A stretch of DNA of 64,000 bases. Origin: JAHWKS01 sp964458385 (GTDB taxonomy: Bacteria; Planctomycetota; Planctomycetia; Pirellulales; Pirellulaceae). The notes under the pieces were generated by a model that worked only from the letters and a program-made list of their open reading frames with translations, did no database searches and was not told the origin of the DNA. This document shows, piece by piece, positions 1 to 7,750 of the stretch. The number at the start of each line of letters is the position of its first letter. Position 1 is the first letter of the stretch. The translations under genes were made by a program, and so were the position numbers. The DNA lies in the NCBI GenBank assembly GCA_964458385.1, contig CAYWIS010000005.1, positions 7,267 through 71,266 on the forward strand. The letters are read 5' to 3'.

Positions 1-219
1 AGGTGGGCGAATCGCCGTGAGCAGATTTGCTTGTGTCCTACCGCCTTGTAATGCGCCTGATGAACGGATCGAAACATTTGGGACGACGGCGCTAGGGCTA
101 GGTTGTCTTGTCGCCATGAAGTCGAAGCCGAACGAACTCCCAATGAACTCGCAAAACGCTACAATCAGCGGTTGGAGCACATTTTCCGGATCGATTGACG
201 TGTCTTGGGCTTAACCGCT
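1..219. other. left edge, coding status unclear
   Basis: The first 219 bases before the acylphosphatase are open in more than one frame. On the minus strand a frame runs without a stop from a GTG at 180 (and an ATG at 117) off the left edge, so it could be the N-terminus of a divergent gene, but neither start has a good ribosome binding site. A plus-strand frame from 17 to 214 is also open. I recognise neither translation and cannot choose between them. Confidence 0.2.
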
Positions 220-501
220 ATGTCTTCGACTGCCGAACGACGAGAAGTACACTATGAAGGACGCGTGCAGGGGGTGGGATTTCGCTATACGACGCGCAAT
301 CTGGCGAGGCGATTCAACGTCACAGGCTACGTCAAGAATTTGCCGGACGGCCGCGTCGAGCTCGTGGTTGAGGGGCCGCCCGACGAAATTGAGGGGCTAT
401 TAACGGCTGTCGCCGACGCTATGGGGGACTATATCCGATCGGTGCAGGTAGACCGACGAGCCGCTTCAGGCGAATTTCACGATTTTCAGATCCGTTACTG
501 A
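220..501 (+). CDS. acyP: acylphosphatase
   Basis: A 93-residue cytoplasmic acylphosphatase, which hydrolyses the carboxyl-phosphate bond of acyl phosphates such as carbamoyl phosphate or 1,3-bisphosphoglycerate. The family signature is plain: GRVQGVGFR near residues 14-22 holds the phosphate-binding Arg22, and KNLPDGRVEL from residue 39 holds the catalytic Asn40. Length is typical for the family. I start at ATG 220 rather than the in-frame TTG at 205, because the protein then begins at the usual distance from the first beta strand. It converges on the binding-protein gene, overlapping its 3' end by seven bases. Call is secure; physiological substrate is unknown. Confidence 0.93.
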   Translation: MSSTAERREVHYEGRVQGVGFRYTTRNLARRFNVTGYVKNLPDGRVELVVEGPPDEIEGLLTAVADAMGDYIRSVQVDRRAASGEFHDFQIRY

Positions 502-1556
502 GAGCCTGCACGGCTTACGTTCGTTTCCGACGACGCGTCGGCAACGCCAAGCACCTCCGCCATACGTCGCGCGGCCAAAACGCCGCCCTGGTAGTTATCG
601 GTGGCGACATAGCTCACATAAAGGCTCTCGTCGTCTAACCCACTATCGAAGATAACGACCGGAATGCCTGCAGCATTGGCTTCCTTGACTACGGGAATCA
701 GCGCCTGGGAATCGAGCGGCGCGAGGCAAATTCCGTCGACCTTCTTCGTGATGAAGTCCTGCACTAGGCTGATCTGCATGTCGCGGTCGCTTTCCAACTG
801 CGGGCCTTTGTACAGGATCTCCACCCCACCATGTTCATTGGCGGCTTTCTGCGCGCCGAAATGGACGGACTTCCAGAACTCGTGTGTGGTTCCCTTGGGA
901 ATCACCGCCAGGCGGTAGCGAACATTGGTAGGAGGCGGAGGCGATTCGGTTAGTTGCTCGGGGTAGAGAAGTCGTGCAATCTCAGGATCATCCATGTTTT
1001 CGGGAGTCGCAATGTACTCCCCCGTGGAGATTCGTTTCTCTACTTGTTGTCCTTCCAAGTGAGCCAGCAGCGTGCTGACGGCCTTGTAACCCATGGTCAC
1101 CGGATCCTGCAGCACGATGCCGTGCATTTCGCGGTCGCGTAGGGCCTGGACCATCCGCTCGTTAGGATCGAAGCCGATAAACTTAACTTTGCCGGCGATT
1201 CCCGCCTCGCCAAGAGCTTCGAGCACACCGTTGGCGTTAGGCTCACATACGGCGAAGATGCCTTCGATGCTATCTCCGTATTTGATGATAAGTTGTTGTG
1301 CTTTATCGAGCGACGACTCGGGGGTGGTTCCGGAGTATTGATCCGACGAAAGCACATGAATTTGAGGATATTCGCTCTTAAGCGTTGCGAGAAAGCCCTC
1401 TTCTCGCTGATGAGTGCTGTCGCTGCCGGGTGCATAACGCAAAAGGATGACCCCGGTAGGCTCGGCTCCGGCGTCAGCTCCACCGCCTACACCGCCCGAA
1501 CTGCAACCAGCGAAAATCCAACAAATCGCGAGCAGCCGCCCAAGCCAACGGTTCAT
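495..1556 (-). CDS. RbsB-type sugar-binding lipoprotein, halves permuted
   Basis: A 353-residue lipoprotein of the type I periplasmic binding family (RbsB/Peripla_BP_4), which normally delivers a sugar to an ABC importer. The signal peptide ends in lipobox IFAGC with Cys18. The order of the parts is abnormal. Residues 35-200 match the C-terminal half of ordinary members (STHQREEGF, KVKFIGFD, ATPENMDDPE), and residues 213-337 match the N-terminal half (RLAVIPKGTTHEFWKS, VDGICLAPLDSQALIP, VATDNYQGG). The junction is a proline-rich linker around 201-212. This is a circular permutation with nothing obviously missing. No ATPase or permease gene lies beside it, so its partner is unknown. Family assignment is sure; ligand is not. 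Confidence 0.88.
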   Translation of the reverse strand: MNRWLGRLLAICWIFAGCSSGGVGGGADAGAEPTGVILLRYAPGSDSTHQREEGFLATLKSEYPQIHVLSSDQYSGTTPESSLDKAQQLIIKYGDSIEGIFAVCEPNANGVLEALGEAGIAGKVKFIGFDPNERMVQALRDREMHGIVLQDPVTMGYKAVSTLLAHLEGQQVEKRISTGEYIATPENMDDPEIARLLYPEQLTESPPPPTNVRYRLAVIPKGTTHEFWKSVHFGAQKAANEHGGVEILYKGPQLESDRDMQISLVQDFITKKVDGICLAPLDSQALIPVVKEANAAGIPVVIFDSGLDDESLYVSYVATDNYQGGVLAARRMAEVLGVADASSETNVSRAGSQ

Positions 1557-1675
1557 TGAAGCAACCCCAAATCAAATGGGTATTTGAAAAGGCGTAACTC
1601 AAGGGCGCACGAGGGGATCCTCATGCGCGGCCACTTGAGAAAAGCACAAACTGCGAAGTCCGCCTCATCTTAACG

Positions 1676-2986
1676 TTACCGACGCCGTCGTCCGCTCGGA
1701 GCTTTGGCGCGGGCTTCCATGTTGGCGGCGATGACAATTCCTACCGCTTCCTCCCACGTAGGAATCTGGCGGTGCGAGGGACGGCCATTATCGCGACGAT
1801 CGTCCTCATCACCTTCGTCAAAATCCGCTGCTGCGCCACGACGCGTTGACCGATCGCGGCGGGCGGGTTGCCCTTCGGCAACTTCCAAGGCCTCTTCCGA
1901 CTCATGATCGCCTTCGAGAATATCGGCCGTTGCCGAATCTTCATCTTCAACCTCGGCCAACTCCTCGGCGGAGCGTTCCTGGCTCGTCACTTCACCCTTG
2001 CGCGGGCGGCGCCGTCGCCGCCGCCGCCGTTTGCGAGGCTCTTCGTCCGGCCCTGGCGCTTCGGCTTCGGGTGTGGCCTCCTCGTCGCCGAAGATTTCAT
2101 CCACAACTTCGGCCGATGCAGCCGCATACTCGTCCGATTGAGCCAGTGTATCGGCGGACTCCGGTTCTGCCGCGCCTTCGGCGGCCGTGTGGAGTCGCTT
2201 CCATCGCCGGGTGCGCCGGCGCCCACGCTTCTTGGGTACTGCCTCGCCTTCGACTTCCTTTTCGCTTTCGTCCTCGGTCAGCTCTGTAAATTCTGTTGTT
2301 TCGATCGCCTCTTCGGCAGTTAGGTATTGAATGGCGGGCGTTGGAGGAGCAAACTGACGCTCTTCTTCCTCGGTAAAAAGACCGGCCCCAAAGGGAAGAG
2401 GTGGCGCCGGCGGTTCTTGTTCGACTTCTTCAACCAATTCCGCGTCGACAATTTCTGGTTCCGAGGCGCCAAAGCGTTCGGGTTCGACAACGGCGGCGCT
2501 TGGCGCTTCGGACGAAGTCGCTTCGGCCGTTAGCGGCTGTTCCTCTGGTTCGGGAGGAGCCTCTAGGCCTAGTTCAGCGAGTAGCGAACGCCAATGAGAG
2601 CGGTCTGGCGACGGGGTGACCAGTGTGGGAGCTGGTACAATTGGTTCGGATCGTACCGATGGGGCGGACGGTTCCTTCACCACGAGTTCCGGCTCGTCGG
2701 CGTCGTCCGCATCGTCGAAAAGGTCGCGTGTCTCGGAGTCGTCGCCGAACAAAGCATCTACATCGTCTGAATCATCGTTCGATGTTGCTGGCTCTTGCGC
2801 TTTGAGGTCGGATTCAACCTCTTCGGGCTCAGACGTCGTCTCGACATGAGCGTCCGCCACAGGCGCCGCGGCAGCGGCTTCCGGTTCCGTTTCGGCGGCG
2901 GACGTTTCCTCCTCGGGCCAAGGTGCGCCAAGTTCCTCGGCTAAGGATTTCCAGTGATTCGAAGAAGAGTTTGAGGGTGATCCCAT
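1676..2986 (-). CDS. acidic protein with arginine blocks and twin HW-SL-ELG motifs
   Basis: A 436-residue protein of unknown function, very rich in Glu, Ala and Pro and probably largely disordered. A short motif occurs twice: HWKSLAEELG at 11-20 and HWRSLLAELG at 131-140, each followed by a Pro/Glu stretch. Two strongly basic blocks lie at about 252-264 and 318-330, the second with ten arginines among its thirteen residues. The C-terminus carries a folded-looking piece, PSHRQIPTWEEAVGIVIAAN (403-422), which I have seen at the end of planctomycete hypothetical proteins. Alternating acidic and Arg-rich regions resemble the RNA-binding tail of RNase E, but no catalytic domain is present. No signal peptide. 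Function unassigned. Confidence 0.7.
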   Translation of the reverse strand: MGSPSNSSSNHWKSLAEELGAPWPEEETSAAETEPEAAAAAPVADAHVETTSEPEEVESDLKAQEPATSNDDSDDVDALFGDDSETRDLFDDADDADEPELVVKEPSAPSVRSEPIVPAPTLVTPSPDRSHWRSLLAELGLEAPPEPEEQPLTAEATSSEAPSAAVVEPERFGASEPEIVDAELVEEVEQEPPAPPLPFGAGLFTEEEERQFAPPTPAIQYLTAEEAIETTEFTELTEDESEKEVEGEAVPKKRGRRRTRRWKRLHTAAEGAAEPESADTLAQSDEYAAASAEVVDEIFGDEEATPEAEAPGPDEEPRKRRRRRRRRPRKGEVTSQERSAEELAEVEDEDSATADILEGDHESEEALEVAEGQPARRDRSTRRGAAADFDEGDEDDRRDNGRPSHRQIPTWEEAVGIVIAANMEARAKAPSGRRRR

Positions 2987-3202
2987 ACGTGTATGACTTT
3001 ACTTTCCTTGGAATGCCCCACTAATGGGGAAATGCTTTTTGGTTTCTAATTCTCGTTAACGCAATATACCGCGTACATCACAACCGGGAAAGTCGTTTGT
3101 ACACACCGGGTTGCGCGAGGGACCATGTACTCCAAGCCGGCTGAACACATCGTTCGAATAGCCGCCGCTGTGTTGGGGACCATAGAATACAAAATGTGGT
3201 GA

Positions 3203-3216
3203 TTCAGTTAACTGAA
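3203..3216. promoter_or_regulatory. 14-bp perfect palindrome before the start of the next gene
   Basis: TTCAGTTAACTGAA is a perfect palindrome that abuts the ribosome binding site (CGGAGG, 3217-3222) of the gene at 3231. It could be an operator for a dimeric regulator, or an RNA stem that affects ribosome access. No regulator gene is adjacent and I see no second copy in the window, so the role is only a suggestion. Confidence 0.3.
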
Positions 3217-3230
3217 CGGAGGCAAGGTTT

Positions 3231-4493
3231 ATGAGTAACAACGGGTCACATGTTGGCGCCGGTTCGTGTGTCCAGGAAGTCGAGCTTAGCGGGCACATCA
3301 TTGATAGCTTGATTCTTCCCAAGGTGCTGGACGCCATTACGGCAAGGGGAGGGACCTTCCAAATTAAGAAAATTTCGATCGGGCAGAAACGCAACGATCC
3401 GAGCTACGCCTTGGTGGAGGTAACCGCGCCGACGCGCGAAACACTCGTCGATATTCTGGAAAGTATTTCCGATCACGGCGCAACGCCGATTGGAGACGTC
3501 GACTGTCGCTTAGAGCCTGCCGATGTCGAGGGCGCATTTCCACCCGGTTTCTACAGCACAACCAACCAGAGGACGGAAGTTCGGCTTGCGGGCCGATGGA
3601 TCCCCGTCGCCGATCAAGAAATGGACTGTGGGATTGCGGTTGATCCGGAGAACCAATCAGCCCGCTGCGTTCCCATGATTGAGGCGCAAAAAGGCCAATT
3701 GTTTGTCGTCGGACATGGGGGCGTTCGTGTTTTCCCCGAAGGCCGGCGAGAAGACCGAGCGGGGTTTGAGTTCATGAATAGCGCGGTATCTACAGAGAAG
3801 CCCAAGGGAGTGGCGATTCGTCAAATTGCCCAGGATCTCTTTCGTGCCAAGCAGGAAGGAGCCCGCACTTTGCTTGTCGGTGGGCCCGCGATTGTTCATA
3901 CGGGCAGCGTCGAGCATTTGTGCCGTTTAATTCGCGGAGGCTACATCAGCAAGTTGTTTGCGGGTAACGCGCTTGCAACTCACGATTTGGAACAGGCCCT
4001 TTTCGGCACCAGCTTAGGCGTGCGCTTGGCGTCGGGCGATATTGCCGAAGCGGGGCACGAACATCACCTGCGTGCAATCAATCATATTCGACGTGTAGGA
4101 GGCATCCGGCAGGCGGTCGAAAAGGGAGACGTCAAGTCCGGCATCATGTACGAGTGCGTCAAGAACAACGTTGAGTTCCTCTTGGCAGGCAGTATCCGCG
4201 ATGATGGCCCCTTACCGGAGGTTATTACCGATGTACTCGAGGCGCAGCGGCAAATGCGGAAAAAAATTCGTGACGTGTCGTTCTGTTTAATGATCGCTAC
4301 GGCCTTGCATTCGATTGCTGTGGGGAACTTACTGCCGGCGTGGGTGAAGGTGGTTTGTGTCGATATCAATCCTTCCACGGTGATCAAACTCAACGACCGC
4401 GGTTCGTTCCAGACGGTAGGGCTTGTGACCGATGTCGAGCCGTTCTTGCGATCGCTTGTACACGAGATCGAAATGCTGGAAGCCGCTACTTGA
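3231..4493 (+). CDS. TIGR00300 / LOR-SDH family, ornithine cyclodeaminase-like
   Basis: A 420-residue protein that I assign to TIGR00300. Known relatives are the archaeal ornithine cyclodeaminase (ornithine to proline and ammonia, NAD-dependent) and the C-terminal part of cyanobacterial ArgZ/AgrE. The first ~100 residues fit the LOR/SDH-like domain (VELSGHIIDSLILPKVLDAI). The C-terminal part has a nucleotide-binding look (LLVGGPAIVHTGS, near 225) and the conserved AGNALATHDLEQALFGTS segment. The arginine dihydrolase module of ArgZ is absent, so this is the stand-alone form. ATG 3231 follows a good GGAGG site. The 3' end overlaps the convergent protease gene by eight bases. Family confident; reaction inferred. 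Confidence 0.8.
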   Translation: MSNNGSHVGAGSCVQEVELSGHIIDSLILPKVLDAITARGGTFQIKKISIGQKRNDPSYALVEVTAPTRETLVDILESISDHGATPIGDVDCRLEPADVEGAFPPGFYSTTNQRTEVRLAGRWIPVADQEMDCGIAVDPENQSARCVPMIEAQKGQLFVVGHGGVRVFPEGRREDRAGFEFMNSAVSTEKPKGVAIRQIAQDLFRAKQEGARTLLVGGPAIVHTGSVEHLCRLIRGGYISKLFAGNALATHDLEQALFGTSLGVRLASGDIAEAGHEHHLRAINHIRRVGGIRQAVEKGDVKSGIMYECVKNNVEFLLAGSIRDDGPLPEVITDVLEAQRQMRKKIRDVSFCLMIATALHSIAVGNLLPAWVKVVCVDINPSTVIKLNDRGSFQTVGLVTDVEPFLRSLVHEIEMLEAAT

Positions 4494-6147
4494 TGTGTTG
4501 GCGCCAGCTCTCGGGAGCGGCTTCGAGCGAAACCACATAGCCTAATTGCCCAAAGTCGCCGTTTGCTCCGCTAACGGTCATTGTGGGGCAGCCGATCAAA
4601 CGCCACTGCTCGTCAAAAGCGCCGCCCCCAGAATTTCCCACCGAAATGTGAGCGTCGGTCTTGATGTTGTGAGTGTCGCTGAAGCCGCTAACGATGCCGC
4701 GCGTCACGGTGACGGCAGGGCGGTTACGTAGGTCGCCAACGGCTGGAAAGCCAACAACGAAAAGCGGATCGCCAATTGCTAACGTTTGTGGCTCTCCCAA
4801 TTCAACGAACGGAAACCTGTAATCCTGTGGAATGGGTTGCCCGTAGTAGCCTCTCGTGATTCGCACGAGCGCCAAGTCAACTTCGGCATCATGCTCAACG
4901 ACCTCCGCGCGGAACATTTCGACGGGTGGATGATGAGGGTCCAACGTTATGGCCACAATCACATCGTCCAGCGCCGGCGCTTGATCGGTTGTTGGCGGCG
5001 AATTGGTGTCGTCGCGGGCCTGCGCGGCGACAAGAGCTTCCGCCACCACGTGGTGGTTTGTGAGAATGATCCCCTGCTCCCCAACGAAGACCCCGGAGCC
5101 GGAGTAGGCGCCCGTCGTTAGGTCGACAACCGAGTAAAGTGCACGATCTCTCGCATTAGAAAAATCGGGGAACGGCGGAATTGATGTCAGTGAGGGGGGC
5201 GGCTGGTTGCCTTCCGAAACATAAATGTGGAAGTCCGCACGGTCGGCGCCAGTTGGCTCGACAACATGGACGTACCACAGTCCGGGCTCAAGGGGAGGAT
5301 CGGAAAACTCGTCAATCACCAGAATTTCTCGGCCCACGCGCCCAGCCGCCGTTAAATCGGCGTCCTCGGGATGTAATATGTGTGAGCCACGTCGAACGAG
5401 CACATCCAAATCGCTGCGTACGTTGTCAAGATCGACACGCAGCGCCTTCGTGCCGCTTGGCACATCGACCACATAGGTGCGAAAGCTGCCTGTTTCGGGC
5501 GTCAAACTCCCTGTGGCGGACGATCCGAGACCAAGATATCCGTCGACGCGCGTGGTAATGAACGAAACGTGGATCTTGCATTCAACAATGTTGAGTGTGC
5601 GATTTCCTAATGCCGGTGGATAGATCGCCGGGTACTCAATTGACAGATAGTAGTCACCGGTTTCCAGCGGATAATCGTCATACCGCGAAACTCGTAATGT
5701 GTTCCCCATTGCGCCGTTATAATGCTCGGCATCGGTCGTTGGATCATCGATTGGCAGGAGCGAGCGGCCGTAGATGTCGAAGATACATGGCGCTCCTTCG
5801 ATGCGCACGTACATCACGACAGCATCGTCGGGAACTTGAACGACACATGCCTGTTGGGCAAACGTACGGAAGTCAAAAGCGATCGTTTGTGCGTGGCTGG
5901 GCGTTAAACGCAACGGGTTGGCATCAACAGCGTTGTCGGCGGCAGCGTCCATTTCCGGCGTTTGGCCTTGTGTTAACGTTTGTGGTTCCTGGGTGGGCCC
6001 GTCACTCCGGAGTTCCGCGTCGGCTCCGCTTGCCTCGACGCGTGAATTGCTGGGGTGAATGACGCGCGATTGCCACCCAAACCATGCCACCGCCGCTACG
6101 AATCCCAACGCACCGACGAGGCTGAACGAGAGAATCTTCTGTGCCAC
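4486..6147 (-). CDS. membrane-anchored trypsin-like serine protease
   Basis: A 553-residue S1-family protease with an N-terminal membrane segment (about 5-24), so the rest probably sits outside the cytoplasmic membrane. The catalytic triad is visible: His366 in ILTNHHVV, Asp424 in AEVDLALV, and Ser506 in VGNSGGGAF, as in HtrA-type enzymes. Unlike HtrA there is no PDZ domain after the protease. Instead about 240 residues precede it, with two beta-rich stretches (near 85-195 and 215-310) that resemble bacterial pre-peptidase domains (SFRTYVVDVPSGTKALRV is typical). The gene stands alone and converges with the TIGR00300 gene. Protease call is firm; target unknown. Confidence 0.85.
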   Translation of the reverse strand: MAQKILSFSLVGALGFVAAVAWFGWQSRVIHPSNSRVEASGADAELRSDGPTQEPQTLTQGQTPEMDAAADNAVDANPLRLTPSHAQTIAFDFRTFAQQACVVQVPDDAVVMYVRIEGAPCIFDIYGRSLLPIDDPTTDAEHYNGAMGNTLRVSRYDDYPLETGDYYLSIEYPAIYPPALGNRTLNIVECKIHVSFITTRVDGYLGLGSSATGSLTPETGSFRTYVVDVPSGTKALRVDLDNVRSDLDVLVRRGSHILHPEDADLTAAGRVGREILVIDEFSDPPLEPGLWYVHVVEPTGADRADFHIYVSEGNQPPPSLTSIPPFPDFSNARDRALYSVVDLTTGAYSGSGVFVGEQGIILTNHHVVAEALVAAQARDDTNSPPTTDQAPALDDVIVAITLDPHHPPVEMFRAEVVEHDAEVDLALVRITRGYYGQPIPQDYRFPFVELGEPQTLAIGDPLFVVGFPAVGDLRNRPAVTVTRGIVSGFSDTHNIKTDAHISVGNSGGGAFDEQWRLIGCPTMTVSGANGDFGQLGYVVSLEAAPESWRQHIK

Positions 6148-6454
6148 AGAAATGACGCAAGATTAGGCGTGAAGGGTGTTGAAACAAGCTCAACCATCGG
6201 CCCATCCGACTCAAACAGGACTGGCACACGGTGTGTCGAGACTTGTATAAGGAACGGGGCGGTTTGCGCGATCCCTAACGACAGCACATTAGCGCCGACA
6301 CGCCTAAAAAGGTAGATGGGACGCCTAAATTCCGCAAGAAGTCCTGCCGGTCACAAGAGCACCGGGTAAGCGAAACTAATCCGCGCGGGCGAGATACAAA
6401 AAAGCAGGAAACCGCCATAACCGCATCAATCGGCGGCTCCCAGGATCTGTAGGG
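6148..6454. other. intergenic stretch between protease and YqgE genes
   Basis: About 307 bases upstream of the protease start and downstream of yqgE, both on the minus strand. Apart from the weak terminator at 6398-6438 I find no gene, RNA or clear promoter in it. Confidence 0.4.
6398..6438 (-). terminator. possible terminator after yqgE
   Basis: On the minus strand AGCCGCC (6438-6432) can pair with GGCGGTT (6416-6410), with one G-T pair and a 15-base loop. A run of six T follows about six bases later. The long loop and the gap before the T-run make it a weak candidate. Confidence 0.35.
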
Positions 6455-7012
6455 TTAGTTCCAGCTAATATCGGGCGGAACATGCTTGATTTTGAGCGCG
6501 GAGAATAGGATCGCTTGGCCGATCTGACTCAGTACGTTCCTCCAAAGGTTCTCGTCCTCAGAGAAGACTTGCTCAGCGGTTGCTGGCGCTACAAGCCAAA
6601 CACCGGCTTCGATTTCACGCTCTAACTGGCCGGCCGCCCAACCTGCGTGGCCGACGAAAATTCGGCACGGTTCCGTCGTATCGGCGATTAACTTTTCAAG
6701 GTGCTCCTTCGTTGCGGCAACGTAAACCCCGCCGGGTACCTCGACTTCCATCTCCGAGAGTGCTTCATCGCGATGGAGCGCCATAAGGGGGCCAGACACC
6801 GGTCCGCCCATGTTAAGTCGTCGTTCACAAGTACAGGGTTGGTCGCTCAATTGGCTCCAAAGACTTTCTACCGTCTGATCAATCGGCCGGTTCAAGACCA
6901 CGCCGAAAGCCCCGTCTTCTTGGTGGTACAATAAAAGAATGACTGTTTGAGAAAAGGGGGAATCGTCCAGGTGGGGCGAAGCCGCCAAAAAGTAGCCTTG
7001 GAGCGATCGCAT
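6455..7012 (-). CDS. yqgE: YqgE/AlgH family protein (DUF179)
   Basis: A 185-residue cytoplasmic protein of the YqgE/AlgH family. The family is widespread; AlgH was first linked to alginate regulation in Pseudomonas, but its biochemical role is unsettled. Characteristic pieces are LQGYFLAASPHLDDSPFSQT at the N-terminus, GAFGVVLNRPI near 38-48, GGPV near 70, and RIFVGHAGWAAGQLEREI near 118-135. I start at ATG 7012; GTG 7021 and TTG 7018 are also in frame, but the N-terminus then extends beyond the usual family start. No strong Shine-Dalgarno is visible. Whole-length match, so the family call is secure. Confidence 0.92.
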   Translation of the reverse strand: MRSLQGYFLAASPHLDDSPFSQTVILLLYHQEDGAFGVVLNRPIDQTVESLWSQLSDQPCTCERRLNMGGPVSGPLMALHRDEALSEMEVEVPGGVYVAATKEHLEKLIADTTEPCRIFVGHAGWAAGQLEREIEAGVWLVAPATAEQVFSEDENLWRNVLSQIGQAILFSALKIKHVPPDISWN

Positions 7013-7144
7013 AATCAACACCCGTTATTGTCAAATTGGCAAACAATCAGCGACGATGTTGATGATTAGCAAGCAGCGTGCCAAAAATCGGACCCAATTC
7101 AACAAATTGCGAAGGTATCAATTGGCGCCGTTCTAATGGCAAAC

Positions 7145-7564
7145 TCAAAACCTCGAATCGGGTGTCACCTGTCGTTGCCGCCATTGCGCCACCACTTCGT
7201 CAACGTCGAGGGGCAAGGTCGTGGATGGCGGCCCCCAATAAGACGAGTAGTGCGCCTGGCGAATTTTCTCGTTTAACTCCTCCACCGTCTTGCGTACGGC
7301 GTGCTCACTAGAAAGCCGCATGATTCGGTCCATCGTGTGGTGGACTTCTACTCGAATGGCCAGACCGGGCGGAAGCGCCGAGATGTTTTCGCGGCGAAGT
7401 TTTTCACGGATCCACCAATTTTCGTCCAGCTCTTGGTCAAGGCTGGGTAAGGGGCGCCCGAAACCAGGCAAATTATCAAATTCGCCAGCCTCTTGGGCCT
7501 CGCGAATTCGTTCTTCCACGAAGGACTCCCACGATTGATCGGGCGGTTTTCGGTGGCTGGCCAT
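7145..7564 (-). CDS. DUF1992 (DnaJ subfamily C member 28-like) protein
   Basis: A 139-residue protein of the DUF1992 family, named after a conserved region in a DnaJ-related eukaryotic protein; it has no J domain itself. The signature is clear: an amphipathic start (WESFVEERIREAQEAGEFDN), then LPGFGRPLP and the conserved ENWWIREKLRREN. The rest is helical and charged. It is probably a small cytosolic protein of unknown role. It is followed by yqgE on the same strand after 132 bases, so co-transcription is possible. Confidence 0.88.
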   Translation of the reverse strand: MASHRKPPDQSWESFVEERIREAQEAGEFDNLPGFGRPLPSLDQELDENWWIREKLRRENISALPPGLAIRVEVHHTMDRIMRLSSEHAVRKTVEELNEKIRQAHYSSYWGPPSTTLPLDVDEVVAQWRQRQVTPDSRF

Positions 7565-7673
7565 GGACGACGTCGGGGAACGTAGTGATACGAAGGAACG
7601 CGGACGGCTGGAAACGAGTTTTCAACCCTCTTGATTTTCTCATTCCCAACGATTTCGAAAAACCCGGCGCATG

Positions 7674-7701
7674 AAAAAACCCTCGGCTGGGTCCGAGGGT
7701 T
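7674..7701 (-). terminator. rho-independent terminator after the YwqK-like gene
   Basis: A nine-base perfect stem (AACCCTCGG at 7678-7686 with CCGAGGGTT at 7693-7701) closes a six-base loop. Read on the minus strand it is followed directly by a run of six T (7679-7674). It lies about 50 bases beyond the stop at 7751, so it ends transcription of that gene. Confidence 0.85.
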
Positions 7702-7711
7702 GTATGGCGAT

Positions 7712-7738
7712 CGGCCTATCAAGACGTCCGATAGGCCG
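7712..7738. other. second strong hairpin beside the terminator
   Basis: CGGCCTATC (7712-7720) pairs perfectly with GATAGGCCG (7730-7738) around a nine-base loop. It lies between the stop codon at 7751 and the T-tailed terminator and has no T-run of its own. It may protect the 3' end of the mRNA or support termination. Confidence 0.5.
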
Positions 7739-7750
7739 CTTGGTTTGACG

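Noticed and set aside
1846..2323. Two overlapping plus-strand frames of about 150 codons
   Set aside because: They lie opposite the low-complexity acidic gene, and skewed codons make open antisense frames by chance.
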